Shown here: positions 31,345 through 44,040 of the stretch, one piece after another
Numbering within the stretch: position 1 is the first letter of the stretch
Layout: every line of letters starts with the position of its first letter
NCBI GenBank assembly: GCA_030562195.1
Contig: CM060201.1
Span: 37,120,067 to 37,184,066, forward strand
DNA length: 64,000 nt
Origin: Nipponacmea schrenckii
Taxonomy: Eukaryota > Mollusca > Gastropoda > Lottiidae
Direction: 5' to 3'
Made by a program: the position numbers and the translations under genes
Notes under the pieces: model-generated
What the model saw: only the letters and a program-made list of their open reading frames with translations
The model's database searches: none
What the model was told of the DNA's origin: nothing

Positions 31345-31770
31345 GCCATTTTCTTTTTACTTTACAATTACTTTACAATTACTTTACAATTACTTTACAA
31401 TTACTTTACTATTACTTTACTATATCGTTACCATTAGCTGATTATTACTTAACCATTATTTTACCATTTCAATTTACCATGACTTTACAGTTACTCTATC
31501 ATTACGTTACCATTACTTTACCATTTCCTCACCATTTCTTTACAGTTACTTTACTATATCGTTACCATTAGATGACCATTACTTTACCATTATATTATCA
31601 TTTCACTTTACCATGACTTTACAGTTACTCTATCATTACGTTACCATTTCTTTACCATTACCTCACCATTACTTTTCAGTTACTTGACTGTTACATTACC
31701 ATTACTTTACCACTACATTACCATTATATTAACCATTACTTTCCTATTACATGACCATTGCTTTACACCA
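31345..31770 (+). repeat. ACTTTACCATT-type simple array
   Basis: Degenerate 11-12-bp repeats (ACTTTACAATT, ACTTTACCATT, GTTACCATTAG), beginning right after the donor of the orphan exon. A 120-bp block appears twice (about 31440 and 31565). Confidence 0.9.
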
Positions 31771-32974
31771 ACAGAACACTATAAATAAAATTAAAAGCCT
31801 ACTATGTGGGCATTCTCTACAAATATGTGAAAGGTTACCCTGAAGGTAGCAAATATATTTCAACGACTGTTATCACTTAGTTAAATAAAATATTCTGATG
31901 GTTGGAAACTAATTAAGCTGTTGTTTAATCTCTTTTCCTAATATGAGGAGAAGTCAATTTTTAAAAGATACCATTTTGTTTCGTAGACTATAGTCTGTTT
32001 CCTCCTATAGGAACCATAGTAATTTTTATCGAATTAAATTAAAATGAAATGACAATAGATTGAATGAAATGTTTTATCAGCAAATAGTTTCATAGCTCCC
32101 TTTTTATTGCTTACACAACGCACGTGTCATAGTTCATTCATTATTTGTAGCACAGTGATGATTTATACAAGCTGGTAATTATATACATTGATAAACGGAA
32201 ACACTTAATGATTCTGCATTAGATAACACCAATAGCTGCAAGTCATAGCTCATTCGTTTTCAATAAGAACAGTACAAGTGTACAGAAATTGACAATAAAA
32301 AGGTGTTTTATTTATAATATAATCAAGGCGTTCATCTGTGACTACAGTTAAATCAAATATAACAACTTTACATGAATACAGTATGAACAAGTGTTCTATT
32401 CAAACAGAGCTAAATGGTGCAAAGGCGAGGCGGGCTTTAGAGGAAAGGAGGAGAGGGGAGGGTGTTTAATTCATACGATATTGTCATGCGGTGTGATACG
32501 ATATGCGATGTCATGCGGTGTGATACGAATGGATATAATGATATGCTATAGATACAGTTTATATATATCCAATACAATTAATTTTAAATGACGTAAAAAG
32601 AGAGTAGTCCCCTTCAAGAGAGTTACATGAAAACCAGGAGAAGTATTTAGCTTTGAAATATTATTTTTTATCTCTTGCATCGTATCATTCTATTAAAATA
32701 AGTTAATATCGTGTACATGTAAATCTTCTATTTGTACAGGCGCATCATTGTCAATATAGTCTAGCTATGTTAATAATATCGTTTAATATCAGTATATACA
32801 GTCAAACCAGTTTAACAAATTAACAACCTGAACTCAATGACTCGCTGTTTTTTTTTGAGTTATAGTGATAATAAAAATTATATTGACACTGTATGCTATA
32901 GATACATGAATAACGTTTTGCATCGCTTAACTACACTTACTGTAAAAAACACTTTCTAATACTAGCTATATAGA
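31771..32974. other. Intergenic, no gene seen
   Basis: AT-rich. A small duplicate (ATGCGGTGTGATACGA twice near 32485-32525) is the only notable feature. Confidence 0.45.
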
Positions 32975-34670
32975 GATTAGGGTGGTTGAAAGATAACAAG
33001 TTACTATTCAACAGAGGGTTACAGGGTTAAAGCAGTGTTCACTAGTTATAGTGATTAGGGTGGTTGAAAGATAACAAGTTACTATTCAACAGAGGGTTAC
33101 AGGGTTAAAGCAGTGTTCACTAGTTATAGTGATTAGGGTGGTTGAAAGATAACAAGTTACTATTCAACAGAGGGTTACAGGGTTAAAGCAGTGTTCACTA
33201 GTTATAGTGATTAGGGTGGTTGAAAGATAACAAGTTACTATTCAACAGAGGGTTACAGGGTTAAAGCAGTGTTCACTAGTTATAGTGATTAGGGTGGTTG
33301 AAAGATAACAAGTTACTATTCAACAGAGGGTTACAGGGTTAAAGCAGTGTTCACTAGTTATAGTGATTAGGGTGGTTGAAAGGTAACAAGTTACTATTCA
33401 ACAGAAGGTACTGGTACAGGATTAAAGCAGTGGTCACTTATTGTAGAGATTAGGGTGGTTGAAAGATAACAAGTTACTATTCAACAGAGGGTTACAGGGT
33501 TAAAGCAGTGTTCACTAGTTATAGTGATTAGGGTGGTTGAAAGATAACAAGTTACTATTCAACAGAGGGTTACAGGGTTAAAGCAGTGTTCACTAATTGT
33601 AGAGATTAGAGTGGTTGAAAGATAACAAGTTACTATTCAACAGAGGGTTACAGGGTTAAAGCAGTGTTACTAGTTATAGTGATTAGGGTGTTGAAAGTTT
33701 ATAAGTTACTATTCAACAGAGGGTTACAGGGTTAAAGCAGTGTTCACTAGTTTAGAGATTAGAGTGGTTGAAAGATAACAAGTTACTATTCAACAGAGGG
33801 TTACAGGGTTAAAGCAGTGTTCACTAGTTATAGTGATTAGGGTTGTTGAAAGTTTAAAGTTACTATTAACAGAGGGTTACAGGGTTAAAGCAGTGTTCAT
33901 TCTTAGTTATAGTATTAGGTGGTTGAAAGATAACAAGTTACTATTCAACAGAGGGTTACAGGGTTAAAGCAGTGTGCACTTGTTATAGTGATTAGGGTGG
34001 TTGAAAGATCAAGTTACTATTTAACAGAGGGTTACAGGGTTAAAGCAGTGTTCACTAGTTATAGTGATTAGGGTGGTTGAAAGATAACAAGTTACTATTC
34101 AACAGAGGGTTACAGGGTTAAAGCAGTGTTCACTTGTTATAGTGATTAGGGTGGTTGAAAGATAACAAGTTACTATTTAACAGAGGGTTACAGGGTTAAA
34201 GCAGTGTTCACTAGTTATAGTGATTAGGGTGGTTGAAAGATAACAAGTTACTATTCAACAGAGGGTTACAGGGTTAAAGCAGTGTTCACTAATTGTAGAG
34301 ATTAGAGTGGTTGAAAGATAACAAGTTACTATTCAACAGAGGGTTACAGGGTTAAAGCAGTGTTGACTAGTTATAGTGATTAGGGTGGTTGAAAGATAAC
34401 AAGTTACTATTCAACAGAGGGTTACAGGGTTAAAGCAGTGTTCACTAGTTATAGTGATTAGGGTGGTTGAAAGGTAACAAGTTACTATTCAACAGAAGGT
34501 ACTGGTACAGGATTAAAGCAGTGTTCACTAATTGTAGAGATTAGAGTGGTTGAAAGATAACAAGTTACTATTTAACAGAAGGCACTGGTACAGGGTTAAA
34601 GTTGAGTTTACTATTGTTAAGTCAATTGTTAATATGTTAAATTACTTCTAACATAGACCTTAAAGTAAAA
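32975..34670 (+). repeat. 78-bp family, locus 2 (about 21 copies)
   Basis: Unit TAGTTATAGTGATTAGGGTG, GTTGAAAGATAACAAGTTAC, TATTCAACAGAGGGTTACAG, GGTTAAAGCAGTGTTCAC. The left third is nearly perfect; copies near 33660-34010 carry small deletions. A variant with ACTGGTACAGGATTAAAGCA recurs. Ends in the same unique flank as 21500-21590. Confidence 0.95.
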
Positions 34671-35224
34671 AAAATCATTAAATTATATCATAATTATTAT
34701 AATATGCTAATTTCTTTATCTCTTTCAATAAAAATGAAAAATAAATTCATCAATATAGTTAAAGACTTAACGACATTTGGGAAAGGAGGGGTACAAAATC
34801 TCAAACACAAAGCAATATTATAGAAATGCACACTTCTTTAAAAACGGTACACACAATACACAATAATACACATAACTTTTTCACTGATTTTACACGTGCC
34901 GTCATCAGATGATTGCATTGATATGTTGTGTGGGTAATATTTAATAAGCAATATAAAATAATTAGTGTGTTGCTCGGCTATTAAAAGGGCGGTGTGCACC
35001 TATTTCTGTGTTATATTTGAAATCAACGAAGAGTTGTAAATAACATTATTAGTAAAGTCTAAAAATTTTAAAAAAATTATATTGAAGATATCATTCAATA
35101 GGATTAACATTTCTTATTTTACTGTCTCTATGTAAACTACGAGGGATAAGGAGGGACTATACTGTAATCTGTAAGAGTAAGCATGACCCGCTTTACACAC
35201 GAGACTATCTTACACAAGTGACCT
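34671..35224. other. Intergenic, no gene seen
   Basis: AT-rich, no supported features. Confidence 0.45.
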
Positions 35225-36450
35225 TGACCAGTGCTTCTATAGTAGAGTATCTCTTATAACACATAATACTTGTAACCTAAGCCAGTGCTAGGCCCTAATA
35301 CTTGTAATCCTGACCATTGCTTCTATAGTAGAGTATCTCCTATAACATCTAATACTTGTAACCTAGGCCAGTGTTACTATAGGAGAGTATCTCTTATAAT
35401 ACCTAATACTTGTGACCTAGGCCAGTGCTTCTATAGGAGAGTATCTCTTATAACACCTAATACTTGTGACTTGGCCAGTGCTTCTATAGGAGAGTATCTC
35501 TTATAACACCTAATACTTGTGACCTAGGCCAGTGCTTCTATAGGAGAGTATCTCTTATAACACCTAATATTTGTGACCTTGGCCAGTGCTTCTATAGGAA
35601 AGTATCTCTCATAACATCTAATACTTGTGACCTAGGCCAGTGCTTCTATAGGAGAGTATCTCTTATAACACATAATACTTGTAACCTAGGCCAGTGCTTC
35701 TATAGGAGAATATCTCTTATAAAATATAATACTTGTGACCTAGGTCAGTGCGTCTATAAGAGTATCTCTTATAACATCTAATACTTGTAACCTAGGCCAG
35801 TACTTCTATAGGAGAGTATCTCTTATAACATATAATACTTGTAGCCTAGGCCAGTGCTTCTATAGTAGAGTATTTCTTATAACACCTAATACTTGTAACC
35901 TAGGCCAGTGCCCCTATAGGAGAATATCTCTTATAACATATAATACTTGTAACCTAGACCAGTGCTTCTATAAGAGAGTATCTCTTATAACATCTAATAC
36001 TTGTAACCTAGGCCAGTGCTTCTATAGGAGAGTATTTCTTATAACATCTAATACTTGTAACCTAGGCCAGTGCTTCTATAGGAGAATATCTCTTATAACA
36101 TATAATACTTGTGACCTAGACCAGTGCTTCTATAAGAGAGTATCTCTTATAACATCTAATACTTGTGACCTAGGCCAGTGCTTCTATAGGAGAGTATCTC
36201 TTATAACATCTAATACTTGTGACCTAGGCCAGTGTTTCTATAGGAGAGTATCTCTTATAACATCTAATACTTGTGACCTAGGCCAGTGCTTCTATAGGAG
36301 AGTATCTCTTATAACACCTAATACCTGTGACCTAGGCCAGTGCTTCTATAGGAGAGTATCTCTTATAACACCTAATACTTGTGACCTAGGCCAGTGCTTC
36401 TATAGGAGAAGTATCTCTTATAACACCTAATACTTGTGACTTGTGATCTC
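35225..36450 (+). repeat. 54-bp minisatellite, about 22 copies
   Basis: Unit ACTTGTGACCTAGGCCAGTG, CTTCTATAGGAGAGTATCTC, TTATAACACCTAAT. Single degraded copies of the same motif exist outside the array, for example near 9435, 10590, 11430 and 63430, so the array grew from a dispersed sequence. Confidence 0.94.
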
Positions 36451-36599
36451 TTAAAACACTCTGCTCGTATGGATTTTCAGTAGGATACAATCCGTAGATG
36501 TTTTTGTATTTTTACGATCAAAACCTGCATCTTGAGACCAATATGTGAGTTAGTTCCCTTGGATAGAAAGAGTAAGTTTATTGAAATTAACTTGTGATG

Positions 36600-36770
36600 A
36601 AGATGGTTGAAAGGTAAAAAGTTACTTTTTAACAGAAGGCACTGGTACAGGGTTAAAGTGGAGTTCACTAATTGTAGAGATTAGGGTGGTTGAAAGGTTA
36701 CAAGTTACTATTCAACAGAAAGCACTGGTACAGGGTTGAAGCAGTGTTCACTAATTGTAGAAATTAGGCT
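36600..36770 (+). repeat. 78-bp family, locus 3 (2 copies)
   Basis: Two units (GGTTGAAAGGTAAAAAGTTA and GGTTGAAAGGTTACAAGTTA) of the variant with ACTGGTACAGGGTTAAAG. A SINE follows at once. Confidence 0.85.
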
Positions 36771-36772
36771 GA

Positions 36773-36880
36773 TTGCCGGGTCCTGGCAAAATTTTCCAAA
36801 TTGCTCACTGCATGGCGTTACTCGACTTCATTAGCCTAGAAGGTATAGAAGAGTAGGACTCCAATATTTTATTTTATTTT
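36773..36880 (+). mobile_element. SINE, 5'-truncated
   Basis: GTCCTGGCAAAATTTTCC, CACTGCATGGCGTTAC, TTCATTAGCCTAGAAGG and a T/A-rich tail (ATTTTATTTTATTTTTT). Confidence 0.65.
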
Positions 36881-37451
36881 TTTTATTTAACCAACAAATT
36901 CGATTTGATCAGACAGAAACATTGTATATACATGTACATATACATAGGAATATTTTAACATATAATGTATATCGTATGTAAATAAATTGTTTGCATACAG
37001 CCCTTTTAAACAAACATGTATTTTCGATAACTTTCATTGTAATTATCCTAATAAAAGAAACTAATTAGGTGACGTGATAAATATACCCTTTCTAGGACGA
37101 CAGGTTACAAATACATGGTTTCAGAGGTTTTAGAGATTTTTAAGACGGTAAAGTGCAAGCTGCATATATTATGGTAAAATTCATAGTTTATTATCAATTT
37201 TAGTTACTTTTCAACATGTTCAATGATTTATTGATTTGGGATATTAAATTATCGATTATAAATGTCGGTGTTGTAGTTAGAAGTGTAGTTTATACATGCT
37301 GGTGATGTAATAAAATATTGAAAGGGAACATATGTATCCAGGTTGACTTGGTGCATTTAAAAATACCTCTATTATAACGTTACTGCAGACGCTCATCTCT
37401 AGGGGACTGTGGTCTCAAGCTGGTAGGAGACCTTCCCTCGGTTAATTCAGG

Positions 37452-38430
37452 TTACAGTGAAACCTGGCTATAACGAATCATACGGGACCGAACGAATTAG
37501 TTCGTTATAGCCGAAATTCGTTATATCATTTTCTATGTCCGCCATCTTGGATAAAGTCAAAATTACCCATACCGTCCCAAAGAAAAGGAACGATCGCAGT
37601 TTTAAACAGTACTAAACTTTTAGCACATAATTTATTGCAAATTCACATAAATTATAATCATGCATTTTCGTAGCGTGTTCAAAGCTCGAAAAGCGTCCGC
37701 AAATGATGACAACTTCATTGTCTATGATTTATTCTTCGTCATCAGATTCTGGGATGGTGTCATTTTTCACCGACATAACACTCTCTACAATTTCATCGTC
37801 GCTCGGTCTGTCCTCTGTAATAATATCTTCGTCGACTTTTGAAAAGTCGTCCAGTCTTACGGTACCTGGGCATCGGTAAATTTATTCACCTCGTACCAAA
37901 TTCTCTTCAATTCACCTACACGCATGTCGTTATTTTCGTCATCGGATTCGGAATTTTATGTGCTTTGTACGTAGCCATGTTGATGTTGAGAATCGAATGA
38001 CACTTGAAGACGGTTATCGTTATTTACGATTTCGCCGTATATTTATTGTTTTGACCGGTAACCAAAATGAATATCTTGGGACTGTGGGTGAACAGAGGAG
38101 GACAAAAGGATTACACAAACGTTAATTAAGTTTAAATGATAAATAACAATTGAAGTAGGGAGTCGGGAGGTGTGAAATTCTGTACCAATTTATTGCCGTG
38201 ATTGGGTTGATTGAGATTATCGGTTAATTATGACTAATCCATTCGTAATAACCATTAATTTTGGTTCACAGGGTGTCAATTTCTATTCGTTATTACCGAA
38301 AAGTCGCTACTAGCATTTCGTTTTATCCATTTATTTTTCAATGAAATTAGTGCAGTGAAAAACGGGACTTTTAAATGTGTTCGTTATTACCGGTTTTTCG
38401 GTATAAGCATGTTCGTTATAAGTGAGTGTA
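37452..38430 (-). mobile_element. Decayed pogo/Tigger-type DNA transposon
   Basis: Inverted ends: TACAGTGAAACCTGGCTATA on the left; complement of the right end TACACTCACTTATAACGAAC. Both enclose the TATAACGAA motif typical of Tigger-like TIRs, with TA at each border fitting a TA target duplication. On the minus strand about 36 codons (37836-37729) read as an acidic tail with PSDDEIVESV and PESDDEE then stop, the usual C-terminus of Tigger transposases. Another acidic fragment (DDENNDMRVGELKRIWYEV) lies at about 37950-37875. The catalytic DDE domain is absent, so the copy is a dead internal-deletion derivative. Confidence 0.65.
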
Positions 38431-38447
38431 TATCAATACCCAAACCC

Positions 38448-38540
38448 TACCAAATCGTACCTAACCCTAACCCTACCTAACCCTAACCTTACCTAACCCT
38501 ACCTAACCCTAACCCTACCTAACCCTACCTAACCCTGATG
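38448..38540 (+). repeat. Telomere-like CCCTAA / CCCTACCTAA block
   Basis: About a dozen CCTAACCCTA-type units, mixing CCCTAA (the animal telomere motif) with a CCCTACC variant. It starts under 20 bp after the Tigger-like element ends. Confidence 0.8.
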
Positions 38541-39984
38541 CTCTCCTGCCATTCTGAGACCTCTCTGTAAGATTTTCACTAAGTAGTTAATGTTATTTAT
38601 CTAATTTTTATATTTATATATTACTTGTTGTTTAGTTTGATTCTAATTGTGTATTCTAGCAATCTTTTTAATTGTTTATTTCTGTTTCGAGGGCTGGGAA
38701 ACCCTTAACGATTGGGCCCGATTAACTAAATACTAGATAGATATTCCATGCCAACTTTTTACTAAGGTTTAGATAAGAAAATTTGATTAAAACTAAGAGA
38801 ACCGGATTATCTCTGTTCAAGGACCCAGGATCCCGGTTTATTGTCTTATCCGAACAACAAGGCGTTATCCATGTCCGCCCCTCCGACCTGCATCACTGTC
38901 CAAATTCAATCAGTATAAGGATTACTTTATGAAAACCAAAAATTAAAATAGTTATATTGATATATTATTGACCATTCAGATCAATTCTGGAAGGTTAGGT
39001 TATAGTTTCTGTTTTCAATCAAAAGAGACCTATGGTCTTGGTTGGTTAATAAATCTTGGGATTTTGAATAAAAAAAAGGATGCATTCAGCCTATGAATTA
39101 AATAAACCAGGTGCTAACTATCACACCGGCAAAACGGAACACACAATCCAAAACAACATATTGATAAAAACATTAGTAATAACTAATAAACTTTTCAATC
39201 AAGACATCACACAACTCAGTATATTAACCATCTCATCATTTTTATTTGAGGCATCGTGTACTGGTCTTGTCAACTCGCCGATAAACTAATAAAGTACCAA
39301 CTAGCCAGACAGCAAAACGAAACTCACAAGACAAAACAACATATCGACAAAACCAATCATATTCCCGAAACCACTGGTATTTTTTATTATTGAATCGCTG
39401 TAGTTATTTTGTTGGTATTCAAATTTCATTCTTCAGTAACACATTTATTATTCTTGGTCTGAATAGGGTTAACATAATAACGGTTGTCTATTGACAGTCG
39501 TTAAAGAAAGGTCAACATTAACCCCTCTACACCGTTTACAAATACTCGAGAATGTAGATATAGTATATTATTGCAGCGTGACCTTATTTATACCTCGACT
39601 TGTCAAATCTTGAACTAGATGATGGACTTTATTATAGAATATTTTAAATATGAATAGACCCTGTATAATACAAACAGAAAAAATATAAAATCCATCATCT
39701 TATAACATTCGTTATGTTATTTATTTGATAATTGCTTCTGACATGCCATCAAAATTAAATGAAAGAAGGGAGTTTTACGTCCTATATGCCACCGAAGAAT
39801 TTTATAGATTTTATAGAAAAGATTAATACCTATGATGTCACGCATTTTTCAAACTGACCAATCAGTTTGATTGTACATTTTCGTTTTTAAGTTTGGTTTT
39901 GTAAATATGAAAAAAGACCAGAAACCTCTTGTTTTAGTTTAGAAGTTTGGAAACGGATTCAAGTTTCAGTGAAAATATTTAAGA
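38541..39984. other. Intergenic; one SINE tail
   Basis: No gene supported. GAAAGAAGGGAGTTTTACGT near 39760-39790 is a minus SINE 3' end. AACATATTGATAAAAAC and AACATATCGACAAAACC at about 39157 and 39340 mark a weak duplication (GCAAAACGRAACWCACA also repeats). Confidence 0.4.
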
Positions 39985-40850
39985 GATAAACTTTGAACCT
40001 AACTTGAGATAAAGTGTGAACCTAACTTGAGATAAAGTGTGAACCTAACTTGAGATAAAGTGTGAACCTGACTTGAGATAAACTTTGAACCTAACTTGAG
40101 ATAAAGTGTGAACCTAACTTGAGATAAAGTGTGAACCTAACTTGAGATAAAGTGTGAACCTGACTTGAGATAAAGTTTGAACCTAACTTGAGATAAAGTG
40201 TGAACCTAACTTGAGATAAAGTGTGAATCTAACTTGAGATAAAGTATGAACCTAACTTGAGATAAAGTGTGAACCTAACTTGAGATATAGTATGAACCTA
40301 ACTTGAGATAAACTTTGAACCTAACTTGAGATAAAGTATGAACCTAACTTGAGATAAAGTATGAACCTAACTTGAGATAAAGTGTGAACCTAACTTGAGA
40401 TAAAGTATGAACCTAACTTGAGATAAAGTATGAACCTAACTTGAGATAAAGTATGAACCTAACTTGAGATAAAGTGTGAACCTAACTTGAGATAAAGTAT
40501 GAACCTAACTTGAGATAAAGTTGAACCTAACTTGAGATAAAGTATGAACCTAACTTGAGATAAAGTGTGAACCTAACTTGAGAATAAAGTGTGTAACCTA
40601 ACTTGAGATAAAGTATGAACCTGACTTGAGATAAAGTATGAACCTAACTTGAGATAAAGTGTGAACCTGACTTGAGATAAAGTATGAACCTAACTTGAGA
40701 TAAAGTGTGAACCTAACTTGAGATAAAGTGTGAACCTGACTTGATATAAAGTATGAACCTAACTTGAGATAAAGTATGAACCTAACTTGAGATAAAGTAT
40801 GAACCTAACTTGAGATCAAGTGTGAACCTAACTTGAGATCAATATAAACG
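39985..40850 (+). repeat. 23-bp minisatellite, about 37 copies
   Basis: Unit AACTTGAGATAAAGTRTGAA plus CCT, with CTTTGAA and GACTTGA variants. Only a few indels. Confidence 0.95.
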
Positions 40851-41538
40851 CTATATTATCAGATCAATATGGAGAGTGTATAGATTAATAGACTATCAAT
40901 TAGAAAAAAATAAACAATTTATTGATGATATTAAAAGTGCTCGAGATTAGCAGTCAAGCGTTAAGTCCCATTTTAAAGTAACGGTATTTGGCTGATTGTC
41001 AGGAAGTGAGACTAAGTGGAGAGTAAAAAAACCTTCAACATTGCCTTCGTTATTCTGTCACTTCTTTTTAATTAATAATTAATATGATAAATATATATAT
41101 ACTGTATTCATATTTTTTTATGGGTGGTTGAATGATCAAATTCTAGTATGAAACGTTAATTAAATTATATTAAATCAAATCTAAAACCTGAAAATATTTC
41201 ACAATTGACCGGACTAGATGTACCTGGGTTTTTGCATGAATTTCAGTGTTAACGAATATATTTATCGAATTCTCAAATTAGGTTTACGCTTCTACCCCAG
41301 CTAATTCCCGCGCACCACCCTTTATTCCTTATCTTAAATTTCAAGTATGACGACTTTAATTCACATCAAGAAAAGATTTAGAACGGACGTGGTCAGTGTT
41401 CTTTCGCTTCTTCTCTACTTCAAATAAGATTAAAATAATGATAATAATGACATTGCCAATATTTCAGGGACCTGCCCCTCTTAAATAATATTTATATTTT
41501 TAAACTTAAATTAATTTTTCCTACATTTTTACCGTTAA

Positions 41539-41695
41539 ACACGTGATTCAAATATTGACCATGGACAATTTCAACTTTTTATATAAATAAATTCCAAGGT
41601 TGAAATTTAAACTTTGTCGTGAAAAATCGAAATCGGTTTAAAAAAAACTTGTTGTTGATTTGAATTGTGTGAAGAAAGTTGAGGAGAAATATCAC
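41539..41695 (+). promoter_or_regulatory. TATA promoter with probable non-coding exon 1
   Basis: A consensus TATA box (TTTTATATAAATAAA, 41576-41590) has an E-box CACGTG 35 bp upstream (41540-41545). The start would fall near 41615. No ATG-led frame of note follows before a perfect donor GTAAGT at 41696. Together with the exon at 42089-42180 this looks like the 5' end of a plus-strand gene whose coding part I could not find. Confidence 0.4.
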
Positions 41696-42088
41696 GTAAG
41701 TTTGAATAGCCATGTCATAAAGTAATTACAGCTTTTGTTAAACGTGTTATATGCAACTTGAGTCTGATCATAAATAGATTGACATTCACAATTACACGTT
41801 ATAGTGATTGAAAAACCTGGCCAATCATATCTCGTGTATTATCGATATTGACCTTTGACATTGAGGACTCCGCCAATCATTGCATGTGTTTTATCGATTA
41901 TGAACTTTGACCTGTGAATGACGATATGAAATCTTTAATCAAATAAAAGTAGAAAGACTTGTAGCATGTATTAGTTAGCTTAAATATATCTTATCAACCC
42001 TACTATAGTCCCGTTATATATTATCTTACAGAGTTCTAGTCTTTAGGTGTATTTTAACAAGTTCTTCATCTCCCTCGTTTATACACAG

Positions 42089-42180
42089 GATTAAAGCGCG
42101 ACATTGACATCAGGTGCGTTCGATTGTAATAGCTATTATTACACGTAAAGGAATTCCGGCACGTTCCCTGGCTATCTCAG
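42089..42180 (+). other. Probable spliced 5' UTR exon 2
   Basis: A pyrimidine-rich tract (CTTCATCTCCCTCGTTTATA) and CACAG acceptor (AG 42087-42088) precede 92 bases ending in CAG with a GTAAGAA donor at 42181. All frames contain stops and there is no ATG, which fits a leader exon. GC is higher than in the neighbourhood. Confidence 0.4.
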
Positions 42181-42189
42181 GTAAGAATC

Positions 42190-43126
42190 ATTCATTATGA
42201 AATTTTTAACTTGATTTTAAATTCTTCATATATCACAAGCACGTTAAATATTTTATTTCATCTTGACGTCATGTATCAGATATTGCTATAATATATTTAC
42301 TATCGCTGGGTCATGAAAACGATTTACTACAAACCTTATTCTTGGACATTTTAATTTTACAAAAACATCAGAATATCATTAATATATATACAAAATACAG
42401 TATTAAGAGCACACATGGATATAATTTACTTCAAAACGGGTTCATATGACGCTAAACTCCTTACATTTACGTCAATATAAGGGGACGCTATAAGTGATAT
42501 TTACCCCCCGAATTATAATATTAGTGAAGTATATTGATAAGGAAAGAAATAGATATCTGTTATATTGTTACCTAATGTCGATAAAACTTCTTGTTTATGC
42601 TAAAGAAACTTGTTTTCAAATTAAATGAATTTGTTTGTTATGTGGACATTCTTTTTACATTAACATATAATTTATATATCCACGACCTTTGCTTTCGAGT
42701 ATCAAACCTGAAAACATTTTTTTTATACCTGTACTTAATCTGTGAATCGTGTCGAACAAAAATTACATGTATACCCATGTCGTTTCACTTTCAATATTCC
42801 CACAGAAGTTTTCTGTTCAGCGACTCCCTCCGGTCTATATCAATAATACCCGTATTAATATTGTTTATTTCGTGCCCCTAATGAATATATATATGTAAGT
42901 ATGGACGAGGATATTGTTAAGATTAAGAAAGGTCAAGTTGTAAATGACTCTATATTACCCCTCCTTCTTAGTTATCGTGTCTATTTATCAACACGTTTGG
43001 AATAATAATTATCAACATTGACCCTCTTTTTTAATAACCCCTTAACGCTCGTATAATCATAGTTATACCGAATACACATAAACTACGTGGACAGTCCGAT
43101 ATAGATACACCTAGTTTATTAATAAT
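42190..43126. other. Probable intron or intergenic
   Basis: AT-rich. A 96-codon open frame at 42591-42881 (Leu/Phe/Ile rich) has no signal, splice or family evidence. Confidence 0.4.
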
Positions 43127-43802
43127 AATAGACTCTTTATTTTACATGGGTTAGAATTAGGTCCAATACACAAGGACATGGTCCTGTCTAACATTCAGTC
43201 CATAGAGACAAACATAGACTCTTTATTTTACATGGTCAGAATTAGGTCTAATACACAAGGACATGGTCCTGTCTAACATTCAGTCCATAGAGACAAACAT
43301 AGACTCTGTATTTTACATGGGTCAGAATTAGGTCCAATACACAAGGACATGGTCCCGTCTAACATTCAGTCTATAGAGACAAACATAGACTCTTTATTTT
43401 ACATGAGTCAGAATTGGGTCCAATACACAAGGACATGGTCCTGTCTAACATTCAGCCCATAGAGACAAACATAGACTCTTTATTTTACATGAGTCAGAAT
43501 TGGGTCCAATACACAAGGACATGGTCCTGTCTAACATTCAGCCCATAGAGACAAACATAGACTCTTTATTTTACATGGGTCAGAATTAGGTCCAATACAC
43601 AAGGACATGGTGCTGTCTCACATTCAGTCCATAGAGACAAACATAGACTCTTTATTTTACATGGGTCAGAATTAGGCCCAATATACAAGGACATGGTGCT
43701 GTCTAACATTCAGCCCATAGAGACAAACATAGACTCTTTATTTGACATGGGTCAGAATTAGGTCCTATACACATGGACGTGGTCCTATCTAACATTCAGT
43801 CA
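43127..43802 (+). repeat. 86-bp minisatellite family, locus 2 (about 8 copies)
   Basis: Same unit and orientation as 2505-3350 (GACTCTTTATTTTACATGGG, GGACATGGTCCTGTCTAACA). Local variants such as GAATTGGGTCC and ATGGTGCTGTCT are private to this locus. Confidence 0.92.
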
Positions 43803-44040
43803 ATGAAAGCCTCAGAAGGAAAGCATTGGTTGATTTTAGACGTTCGAGAGTCAAAGAAAATTATGTAGTTGTTTTAGATTTAGGGTTTCGTTTTGTGGTA
43901 CAGGTCGTTAATAGGCTGTGTGTTTTGAAGGAATCACGAGGTTTTTCTAGATTCAAAACAATAGATTAAGACTAGATCATATCAATCTAGATTAAACTAT
44001 TAGACAAGTTGTTATTGCTGTCAGAAACGTTCTAATAAAC

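Noticed and set aside
31246..31571. Extension of the orphan exon frame beyond 31339
   Set aside because: Past the CAG/GTCAGG donor the sequence is an ACTTTAC-type simple repeat; the read-through residues are repeat-derived.
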